Shown here in pieces: positions 1-4,990 of a stretch of 5,564 nt of DNA. The first letter of the stretch is position 1; the number at the start of each line of letters is the position of its first letter. The position numbers were made by a program, and so were the translations under genes. The notes below the pieces were generated by a model. It worked only from the letters and a program-made list of their open reading frames with translations, made no database searches and was not told the origin of the DNA. Origin of the DNA: Thermodesulfobacteriales bacterium (GTDB lineage Bacteria > Desulfobacterota > Thermodesulfobacteria > Thermodesulfobacteriales > Thermodesulfatatoraceae); NCBI GenBank assembly GCA_026985945.1, contig JALSPN010000013.1, forward strand, positions 1 to 5,564, in the 5' to 3' direction.

Positions 1-326
1 TCAAAGAGCTTATGCGGGCCAATCCTTACGCTTATGTGGAAATTAACCCTAAAGATGCCAAGCGTCTGGGGATAGGCCCGGGGGATATGGTCCTGGTTGA
101 AACCCGCCGGGGGCGCAATATTCTGCCGGCTAAAGTCTATGAAGGCCCCATGGAAGGTATGGTCTTCGTTTACTGGCATGACATGCACGAAGATCGTATG
201 ATTAACCGGGTTACCAAGGATGCCTTTGACCCCGGCTCTAAAGAGCCTGAGTTTAAAATCTGTGCCTGTCGCATAAAGAGGATTTCGGGGCCCAAGCCCC
301 TCAAACCCTATATTGTGACCCTGTAA
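1..326 (+). CDS. napA: Periplasmic nitrate reductase catalytic subunit, C-terminal part (5' end outside window)
   Basis: The reading frame is open from the window edge (first full codon at position 3) and ends at TAA 324-326, giving about 107 residues. It is the molybdopterin-dinucleotide-binding C-terminal domain of a DMSO-reductase-family enzyme. A start-like NPxDAKRLGIxxGD segment at the beginning of the visible part is typical of that beta-barrel domain, and the ending NRVTKDAFDPGSKEPEFK followed by a CA dipeptide closely resembles the NapA C-terminus (N-x-LT-x-DAxDPxSKxxxFKxCAV). NapA reduces nitrate to nitrite in the periplasm using Mo-bisMGD and one [4Fe-4S] cluster; both the cluster motif and the Tat signal lie upstream of the window. 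The next genes, napD, napG and napH, support NapA over a formate dehydrogenase or assimilatory Nas enzyme. The tail runs about 13 residues past the usual end (GPKPLKPYIVTL), which is a minor oddity. Confidence 0.9.
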   Translation, partial: KELMRANPYAYVEINPKDAKRLGIGPGDMVLVETRRGRNILPAKVYEGPMEGMVFVYWHDMHEDRMINRVTKDAFDPGSKEPEFKICACRIKRISGPKPLKPYIVTL

Positions 327-333
327 GTCTAAT

Positions 334-365
334 AGAGGGGGGATTAAATACCCCCCTCTCTTTTT
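334..365 (+). terminator. Rho-independent terminator between napA and napD
   Basis: A perfect 9-bp stem, AGAGGGGGG (334-342) with CCCCCCTCT (351-359), encloses an 8-nt AT-rich loop and is followed after one C by five T (361-365). It starts 8 bp after the napA stop codon. It should end or strongly attenuate transcription before napD, although napD-napG-napH belong to the same functional cluster. Alternatively it protects the 3' end of a napA mRNA. Confidence 0.85.
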
Positions 366-403
366 GTCTTCAAAGAAATTTATTGTGTCTAAGCCACATT
401 AAC

Positions 404-410
404 GGGAGGA
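404..410 (+). promoter_or_regulatory. Ribosome binding site of napD
   Basis: GGGAGGA lies 6 nt upstream of a GTG at 417. No ATG is available at a sensible distance, so this site decides the GTG start. Confidence 0.75.
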
Positions 411-416
411 AGCCTG

Positions 417-719
417 GTGCCTATCGGAGGATTTGTCCTTCACGTCCAACCGGAAAGAAGAGATGAGATTTTGGCGAGGATTTCTTATTTTGAGGGTCTA
501 ACGGTTTACGGATACGATGAAAGGGGGCAAGTGATAATTGTCCTTGAAGCGGAGACTTCAGAAAGAATGGAAAAAACCGTTGAGAAACTCCTTTCTCTGG
601 AAGGGGTCATAAACTGTGATCTGGCCTATCTTCACGGTGAAGATGAAGTGGAAAAGATTGAGAGGGGAGAGTATGTTCCGAAGATCCGTTTTGGACGTAA
701 ACCGCAGGACATTCATTAA
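417..719 (+). CDS. napD: NapD, Tat-signal-binding chaperone for NapA
   Basis: A 100-residue protein starting at GTG 417 behind a clear Shine-Dalgarno site. NapD is a small cytoplasmic ferredoxin-fold chaperone that binds the twin-arginine signal peptide of NapA and delays export until the Mo cofactor is inserted. The sequence follows the E. coli NapD pattern: a first strand GFVLHVQPER, a helix ending near FEGLTVY, a strand ERGQVIIVLEAE (about residues 36-47), a second helix, then a last strand LEGVINCDLAYLHGEDE. Its position after napA fits. The C-terminal tail (about residues 78-100, charged, with RFGRKP) is longer than in the roughly 87-residue E. coli protein, because the 3' end runs 47 bp into napG. 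Identification is by eye but the match is strong. Confidence 0.9.
   Translation: MPIGGFVLHVQPERRDEILARISYFEGLTVYGYDERGQVIIVLEAETSERMEKTVEKLLSLEGVINCDLAYLHGEDEVEKIERGEYVPKIRFGRKPQDIH
663..669 (+). promoter_or_regulatory. Ribosome binding site of napG, inside napD
   Basis: AGGGGAG ends 3 nt before ATG 673. It favours that start over the in-frame GTG at 616, which would add 19 unlikely residues before the Tat motif. Because the site lies in the napD coding sequence, ribosomes finishing napD would open it, suggesting translational coupling. Confidence 0.65.
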
Positions 720-1272
720 ATCTTTGTTAGCTACTTTGCTACTCTCGGTGTCTCAAAAGGCCTTTCCGCGGCCCTTTTTTACCTCGCCGGTAAAGGTGAA
801 TCATCTTCGCCCTCCAGGGGCGGTGCCTGAAGAAATCTTTCCCGCCAAGTGTATCAGGTGTGGGCGCTGTGCAGAAATTTGCCCGTATCGTTCCATCAAA
901 ATCCTGGACGTAAGATACGGGGTCTTTGCCGGGACTCCCTTAATAGAAGTAGAAAAAATTCCCTGCTATTTGTGTATGAAATGTGTTGAGATTTGCCCCA
1001 CCGGCACCTTAAGACCTGTGGCCCAGGATGAAGTTCGGATGGGGGTGGCGGTGATAAATCACCGTCAATGCGTTACCTGGCTTGGTATTGCCCTTTGCCG
1101 GACCTGTTACAACGTTTGCCCTTTCAAAGAAAAGGCCATTCATCTGGATCAGTTGCGCCCGGTGGTGGATGAAAAATATTGCACGGGTTGTGGTCTCTGC
1201 ACCCACGGCTGTCCGGTAAATCCCAAGGCCATAAATATTGAACCTGTTTATTCTTTTGAAAAACATGTTTAA
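673..1272 (+). CDS. napG: NapG-type periplasmic ferredoxin, four [4Fe-4S] clusters
   Basis: A 199-residue protein from ATG 673. NapG is a Tat-exported iron-sulfur protein that, with membrane NapH, forms a quinol-to-nitrate-reductase electron route. The N-terminus has a twin-arginine motif (NRRTFIK, residues 10-16) followed by a hydrophobic stretch (residues 18-25). Four cluster motifs are visible: C60-x2-C63-x2-C66-x3-CP; C98-x2-C101-x2-C104-x3-CP; the irregular C133-x8-C142-x2-C145-x3-CP typical of the MauM/NapG family; and C170-x2-C173-x2-C176-x3-CP. It overlaps napD by 47 bp and napH by 8 bp. At 199 residues it is somewhat shorter than E. coli NapG (about 230) but keeps all 16 cysteines. 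A MauM-type ferredoxin would look similar; the napD and napH neighbours decide for NapG. Confidence 0.9.
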   Translation: MFRRSVLDVNRRTFIKSLLATLLLSVSQKAFPRPFFTSPVKVNHLRPPGAVPEEIFPAKCIRCGRCAEICPYRSIKILDVRYGVFAGTPLIEVEKIPCYLCMKCVEICPTGTLRPVAQDEVRMGVAVINHRQCVTWLGIALCRTCYNVCPFKEKAIHLDQLRPVVDEKYCTGCGLCTHGCPVNPKAINIEPVYSFEKHV

Positions 1273-2074
1273 TAAATACGGAAAAATTCGTCTTTTAGTG
1301 CAATTTTTGGCTTTTTTAGTAATTTTAGTCAATCCTTTTTTGATTTTTTACTGGCATTTTGATTTTGTGCAGGGTTGGTATCAATCTCTCGGGGTTGGCA
1401 ATCTCTGGTTCGTCTCTCCGCTGGAAGGGCTTGAAAGTATCCTGGTTTCCAAAACCATTTATCTCCCCCTTTTGATAGGCATGTTAATCCCCATTCTGGT
1501 GGCCCTTTTTTTGGGCCGCGTATTTTGCGGCTGGATCTGTCCTATAAATTTTCTCTGCGAGCTTGAAGACCGCTTTTTACGACTTTGGGGCGTTAAAAAA
1601 AGGCGTGATTTGATCCGTCTTCCCAGGGCCACCCTCTGGTTCGCCCTGGTTGGGGACATCACCCTGGCCATGATTTTGGGGGCGCCGCTTTTTGTCTTTT
1701 TATCTCCTCCAGGCCTTGTAGGGCGTGAAATCATGATGGCGGTCTTTTTTCACACCCTGGCTCTTGAAGGAGTGGTTATCATAGGGGTTTTGGTGCTCAA
1801 TCTCTTTACTCGCCGGTTTTTCTGTCGTTATTTTTGCCCTCTGGGGGGCCTTTTGGCCTTTTTGGGCCAGAGGCGCAGACTGCGGGTGGTTCAGGAAAAA
1901 GAAAAGTGCCAGAGGTGCGGTTTGTGTGTGCGGGCCTGTCCCCTGGGGCTTTCTCCCCAGGAAGGAGAAAGCCAGAGTTCTTACTGCTGGAATTGCGGAG
2001 AATGTATAGACAGCTGCCGCTTTGAGTCTCTTTCTTTTCAATGGGTTCAGGGCTCAGGTGGGGCAAAACGGTAG
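1265..2074 (+). CDS. napH: NapH, membrane quinol dehydrogenase with iron-sulfur clusters
   Basis: A 269-residue membrane protein. ATG 1265 overlaps the napG stop by 8 bp and no good independent Shine-Dalgarno site is seen, so coupling to napG is likely; in-frame TTG codons at 1238 and 1256 are less convincing. About four hydrophobic segments are visible (roughly residues 9-30, 66-84, 124-146, 157-180). The family hallmark pair of C-x3-CP motifs is present at FCGWICP (C88, C92) and FCRYFCP (C187, C191). The cytoplasmic C-terminus holds two ferredoxin motifs: C215-x2-C218-x2-C221-x3-CP and C241-x2-C244-x2-C247-x3-C251, the last without the usual proline. NapH oxidises quinol and passes electrons to NapG and on to NapA. 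The NosR C-terminal region is related, but length and context support NapH. No NapB or NapC gene follows directly. Confidence 0.9.
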   Translation: MFNKYGKIRLLVQFLAFLVILVNPFLIFYWHFDFVQGWYQSLGVGNLWFVSPLEGLESILVSKTIYLPLLIGMLIPILVALFLGRVFCGWICPINFLCELEDRFLRLWGVKKRRDLIRLPRATLWFALVGDITLAMILGAPLFVFLSPPGLVGREIMMAVFFHTLALEGVVIIGVLVLNLFTRRFFCRYFCPLGGLLAFLGQRRRLRVVQEKEKCQRCGLCVRACPLGLSPQEGESQSSYCWNCGECIDSCRFESLSFQWVQGSGGAKR

Positions 2075-2745
2075 CCTACCCCGGGGTGGGTAATGATGAA
2101 GCTCGGGTTTTCCGGGTCAGGCTCTATTTTCTGACGCAGGCGCTGGATGTGAACATCAAGGGCGCGGCTCCAGGGGTATATTTCCTTCTCTGGCCAGAGT
2201 TGATTGCGCAAAAAATCCCTGCTCAATACTTCGTCTGGATGGGAAGCAAGGACCTTTAAAAGATCAAACTCTTTTTTGGTAAGTTTGACAGGCTTTCCTT
2301 CCAGGTAAACTTCTCTTTTGTTTAAATCTATTTTTAATTTTCCAAAATCTAGAATTTCTTTTCGTTTACTTGCTTTTTTGGCTCTTCTGAGACAGGCTTT
2401 GATTCTTGCTACAACTTCTAAATATTCAAAAGGTTTAACAAGATAATCATCAGCTCCACATTCAAATCCTTTGATTTTATCAGAAAGACTATCTCTTGCT
2501 GTTAGCATAATGATGGGAATATCACTTTCTTTTCTTATTTTCTGGCAAACTTTAAGACCATCCATATCTGGAAGATTTAGGTCTAATAAAAGAAGATCTG
2601 GTCTTTTTTCTGAAAGCAAACGAAAACCTTCTTTTGCATTTTCAGCACCATAAACTTCAAAACCATCTAATTCCAGGTGTTCCTTTAAAATAAATACGAT
2701 GTCACTATCATCTTCAATGATGAGAATTTTGGCTTTTTCTTCCAT
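2047..2745 (-). CDS. OmpR/PhoB-family response regulator
   Basis: A 232-residue regulator. ATG at 2745-2743 follows a strong AAGGAG site; an upstream in-frame start at 2823 has no such support. The receiver domain (about residues 6-118) shows the acidic pair E11-D12-D13, phosphoacceptor D55 in LLLLDLNLPD, T82 in MLTARD, and K104 in the LVKPF motif. The C-terminal winged-helix domain (about residues 133-228) has KLTKKEFDLLKVL, the recognition-helix region SRALDVHIQRLRQKIE and the terminal VGYRF, all typical of OmpR/PhoB transcription factors. The first 32 bp overlap the end of the sensor kinase gene, so the two are co-expressed partners. The 3' end overlaps napH by 28 bp, tail to tail. GC is about 55% in the last 180 bp but about 32% upstream; Arg codons shift from AGA to CGC/CGT. 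Targets are unknown; the flanking nap and HAO operons are the obvious candidates. Confidence 0.93.
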   Translation of the reverse strand: MEEKAKILIIEDDSDIVFILKEHLELDGFEVYGAENAKEGFRLLSEKRPDLLLLDLNLPDMDGLKVCQKIRKESDIPIIMLTARDSLSDKIKGFECGADDYLVKPFEYLEVVARIKACLRRAKKASKRKEILDFGKLKIDLNKREVYLEGKPVKLTKKEFDLLKVLASHPDEVLSRDFLRNQLWPEKEIYPWSRALDVHIQRLRQKIEPDPENPSFIITHPGVGYRFAPPEP

Positions 2746-3720
2746 CTTCTTCTCCTTTTGGTAGAGTGAAGTGGAAAATACATCCCCGGTGATCTGGTTG
2801 GCTAACCCAGATTTTTCCTCCATGTGCTTCTATAATTCCCTTGCATATGGCTAGACCTAAGCCAATGCCCTCCCTTTTATCTTTTGAAACCCGATAGAAT
2901 TTCTGGAAAACTTTTTCCTGTTCTTCAGGAGGAATTCCTGGCCCGAAGTCTTCTACACTTACAATAACATCTTTTTCGTTTTCACTGACTTTGATAATTA
3001 TTTTTCCGTTTTCTGGAGAAAATTTGATGGCATTAATTAAAAGATTTGAAAGAACTTGCTGTATTTTTTCGTTATCATAATTTGCCCATATATCTTTTTT
3101 GTTTTCTAAAATTATTTCGATATTTTTTTGCTGTAAAAGAGAACTTACCATGAAAATGGCATCTTCTATGGTTTCTATTAAGTTGTTTTCTTCTTTTAAA
3201 AGTTCTATTTGTCCACTTTCTATTTTGGAATAATCCAATAAGTCGTTTATCATTTTTGACAGTTTTTCAATGTTCTTTTTTATTATTGCTAAGTGTTTAT
3301 GATCTGCGCTTTTTTTTCTCTCTATCAAATCAACTGTTCCTTTTATAGCGGTAACTGGTGTTTTTAATTCGTGCGTAATGTTTGAAAAAAATTCTGAACG
3401 GAACTTTTCTGTCTTTTTTAATTCGGAATATGCCTGATATAACTCTTTTGTTGCTTCTCTTACCTTTTCTTCTAATTTTTCTTGTTGTTTGGCTAGACTG
3501 TCTAGCATTTCATTGAAACAAATGCTTAGCTTTTCCCACTCATCTCCTGTATTCAGTTTTACTCTGATATTGAAATTTCCTTTCTCTATTTCTTTTGCTG
3601 CTAAGATGAATTTATTGAGAGGGGTTAAAATTAAATATTTTATCAACCAACATAATGCCAAAAATATAAGAATTGTTATTAAAACTGATGAAATAGACAG
3701 TCTTAAATAGTTTTTCTTTA
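2270..3720. other. AT-rich block inside the two-component system
   Basis: Hand-counted 60-bp rows give about 56% GC at 2041-2220, 32% at 2281-2520, 28% at 3001-3060, 18-27% at 3601-3720, then 40-45% at 3721-3840 and 48-57% in the rows counted at 3961-4020 and 4081-4140. Both edges fall within genes: near residue 158 of the regulator and residue 182 of the kinase. The block has AGA-rich arginine codons, unlike the flanking ends of the same genes. Confidence 0.7.
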
Positions 3721-4267
3721 ATTCTTCGAGGAACGGTTTGGCACTCAATGTTACGCTAATACAAGCGGGAGGCTGATAATTTTTAATGTTGCTGTGGCAG
3801 TTGAAACATACTTTCTGAAATTTGAGGGGGGCTGCATACTTGAAAACGGGTGTGGTTTGATTTTCATAAAGCTTCCAGTATTCCTGGATATTTTCTTTTT
3901 GAAAGGCCAGAATGGCTTTTTTTTCAAATTCATCGGGCCGATGAGAGGGGTTTTGGGTGTTTATAACGGCCACTTTAAAGGTGAAAGGTAGGTTCCTGGG
4001 AGCGGCAAACCGGGCTAATTCTTTCGTAAAGTGAGAAGGTGTAATTTTGATAAATCTCTCTCCTTGTTTGACGAAAATGCCCCCCTGGCTTGAGATCCAT
4101 TCGCGGGCCAGGACGATGTAATGGTAAATAGCCTGAGCCTCTCGCCGCATCTGCTGGAGGTAAAATTTTTTTTGCTCCTTTACAGACCACCAGAAAAAGA
4201 AGAGCCAGAAGAGAATCAGGATGGAAGCAATAGCAAAGAGAATTTTACGTCCCAGAGAAGAAAACAT
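2714..4267 (-). CDS. Membrane sensor histidine kinase with periplasmic c-type haem domain (Tll0287-like/DUF3365)
   Basis: A 517-residue kinase. Order: TM1 (about 8-27); periplasmic domain (about 28-187); TM2 (about 189-213); HAMP (about 211-262, with P216 and GDEWEKL); coiled coil (about 255-290); HisKA with phosphoacceptor H299 in HELKTP; HATPase with N box (N408, N412), DFGPGIP (440-446), F box FQKFYR and GIGLGLAI (467-474). The periplasmic part resembles the Tll0287-like family: AREWISSQGGIFV, then TPSHFTKELARFA, NPSHRPDEFEKKA, and a single CFNCH (C154, C157, H158) that should bind haem c covalently. Lying between the nitrate reductase and NapC/HAO modules, it plausibly senses redox state, NO or nitrite; the ligand is not visible in sequence. 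Start at ATG 4267 keeps TM1, though its Shine-Dalgarno is weak. GC falls sharply just before TM2 (near 3720) and stays low to the end. Confidence 0.92.
   Translation of the reverse strand: MFSSLGRKILFAIASILILFWLFFFWWSVKEQKKFYLQQMRREAQAIYHYIVLAREWISSQGGIFVKQGERFIKITPSHFTKELARFAAPRNLPFTFKVAVINTQNPSHRPDEFEKKAILAFQKENIQEYWKLYENQTTPVFKYAAPLKFQKVCFNCHSNIKNYQPPACISVTLSAKPFLEELKKNYLRLSISSVLITILIFLALCWLIKYLILTPLNKFILAAKEIEKGNFNIRVKLNTGDEWEKLSICFNEMLDSLAKQQEKLEEKVREATKELYQAYSELKKTEKFRSEFFSNITHELKTPVTAIKGTVDLIERKKSADHKHLAIIKKNIEKLSKMINDLLDYSKIESGQIELLKEENNLIETIEDAIFMVSSLLQQKNIEIILENKKDIWANYDNEKIQQVLSNLLINAIKFSPENGKIIIKVSENEKDVIVSVEDFGPGIPPEEQEKVFQKFYRVSKDKREGIGLGLAICKGIIEAHGGKIWVSQPDHRGCIFHFTLPKGEEDGRKSQNSHH
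2752..2757 (-). promoter_or_regulatory. Ribosome binding site of the response regulator
   Basis: Read on the minus strand, AAGGAG sits 6 nt before ATG 2745. It fixes the regulator start inside the kinase gene and excludes the longer 258-residue reading. Confidence 0.8.
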
Positions 4268-4316
4268 TATTTAAATTTTACCTATTTGTTCAGGAATTTG
4301 AAATTTTTTAAAATCT

Positions 4317-4330
4317 TAACATAGATGTTA
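4317..4330. promoter_or_regulatory. Perfect 14-bp palindrome, possible operator
   Basis: TAACAT, a 2-nt spacer AG, then ATGTTA form a perfect inverted repeat between the putative -35 and -10 of the leftward promoter and over the putative -10 of the rightward one. A second TTTAAC copy (4335-4340) repeats the TTAAC of 4316-4320 about 20 bp away, two helical turns, which could suit an OmpR-type dimer array. Binding by the neighbouring regulator is inference; an AT-rich region of this length can give a 6-bp arm repeat by chance. Confidence 0.35.
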
Positions 4331-4393
4331 CAACTTTAACCCCACATTTACGCCATTTTCATTTATTAAGAGGGGCAAAACAAAACAAATTAT

Positions 4394-4400
4394 AAAGGGG
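4394..4400 (+). promoter_or_regulatory. Ribosome binding site of the NapC/NrfH-type gene
   Basis: AAAGGGG lies 10 nt before ATG 4411, slightly far but the only candidate. The following signal anchor begins immediately after that ATG. Confidence 0.5.
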
Positions 4401-4410
4401 ACTGGCCTGT

Positions 4411-4974
4411 ATGAACAAAGGTGGCATTGTCCTGGGTCTGATTGTGGGGATATTGATAACCATCGTATTTTCTCTGGTGACGGCCTCCAAGGTAATTTCT
4501 ACAGGGAAGGCGGAATTTTGTAGTTCCTGCCACGAAATGAAGGTCTTTTTTGAGACCTGGGAGGCCGGAGTTCATGGTCCTTCCCAGAAGGGGGTGGTAA
4601 AGGCAGAGTGTGCTGATTGTCATCTCCCGCACGATAACCTCGTCAACTATCTCGTTAGCAAATTTAAATTCGGTCTCAACGATTACCTCGGACACCTGCG
4701 CGGCAAGGGAAAACCTGAGCACTGGATCGAACACTGGAAACACAGGGTTCCTTACAAACATCAGGCTTATGAATCCGGGTGTCGGGAGTGTCACAAGAAT
4801 CTTGTGGCAGAAGGGATTCCTCTCAAGGCCTTTAAGGCCCACCGGGAGTATGAACTCGGCAATACGCGGGAGAATTGTATCACCTGCCACCAGACCGCAG
4901 GGCACGGAGATGTAATTACTGCGATGCAGGAAGAACTTGCCCGGCAAAAAGTGGCCAAGAATGAAAAAAAATAA
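4411..4974 (+). CDS. NapC/NirT/NrfH-family tetrahaem cytochrome c quinol dehydrogenase
   Basis: A 187-residue protein with a short cytoplasmic start, one hydrophobic anchor (about residues 5-24) and a periplasmic domain with four haem c motifs: CSSCH (37-41), CADCH (67-71), CRECH (124-128) and CITCH (156-160). The first is followed by E-M, giving CxxCHxM; in NrfH of Desulfovibrio vulgaris the methionine of this motif ligates haem 1. The family oxidises membrane quinol and hands electrons to a periplasmic reductase. The next gene, 16 bp downstream, is an HAO-like multihaem cytochrome, so this is most likely its dedicated electron donor, comparable to the NapC-like partners of HAO in Epsilonproteobacteria and CycB of nitrifiers. 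It is not in the nap operon itself, although donation to NapA is possible. No symbol is assigned because napC, nrfH and cycB cannot be told apart by eye. Confidence 0.9.
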   Translation: MNKGGIVLGLIVGILITIVFSLVTASKVISTGKAEFCSSCHEMKVFFETWEAGVHGPSQKGVVKAECADCHLPHDNLVNYLVSKFKFGLNDYLGHLRGKGKPEHWIEHWKHRVPYKHQAYESGCRECHKNLVAEGIPLKAFKAHREYELGNTRENCITCHQTAGHGDVITAMQEELARQKVAKNEKK

Positions 4975-4976
4975 GG

Positions 4977-4985
4977 TAAGGAGGA
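4977..4985 (+). promoter_or_regulatory. Ribosome binding site of the HAO-like gene
   Basis: TAAGGAGGA, nearly full complementarity to the 16S rRNA tail, ends 5 nt before ATG 4991. It begins 2 nt after the stop of the preceding cytochrome gene, so the two genes form an operon and strong translation of the second is expected. Confidence 0.85.
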
Positions 4986-4990
4986 TTTGT

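Larger units (their letters stand above)
4268..4410. promoter_or_regulatory. Divergent intergenic region between sensor kinase and NapC/HAO operon
   Basis: A 143-bp AT-rich gap between two divergent genes; it must hold the start signals for both directions. On the minus strand TTGTAA (4333-4328) and TAAAAA (4310-4305), separated by 17 bp, form a possible sigma-70 promoter for the kinase. On the plus strand TTGAAA (4298-4303) is a possible -35 box but the sequence 16-18 bp further on (around CATAGAT) is a poor -10, which would suit an activator-dependent promoter. These hexamer assignments are weak. Confidence 0.4.

Noticed and set aside
616..672. Longer GTG start for napG at 616
   Set aside because: It would place 19 extra residues ahead of the Tat region and has no good Shine-Dalgarno site; ATG 673 has AGGGGAG just upstream.
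1009..2066. Several minus-strand and alternate-frame open frames of 60-113 codons across napG and napH
   Set aside because: All overlap well-supported genes and their proteins are rich in Arg/Lys/Pro without motif or family resemblance.
2077..2092. GC-rich inverted repeat TACCC/GGGTA around a 10-bp palindrome ACCCCGGGGT near the convergent gene ends
   Set aside because: The stem is only 5 bp, there is no T-tract on either strand, and the bases encode the conserved PGVGYR end of the response regulator. It is not a credible terminator.
2746..2823. Longer start for the response regulator at 2823
   Set aside because: The extra 26 residues precede the conserved receiver start, lie in the kinase gene and lack a ribosome binding site, whereas ATG 2745 has a strong one.
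4279..4285. TACCTAT matches the NarL heptamer pattern
   Set aside because: A single short degenerate match in AT-rich DNA is expected by chance, and the local regulator is OmpR/PhoB type, not NarL type.
4390..4947. Minus-strand open frame of 185 codons opposite the NapC/NrfH-type gene
   Set aside because: It lies fully antisense to a gene with four haem motifs and a signal anchor, has no recognisable domain and no ribosome binding site of note. It is a shadow frame.
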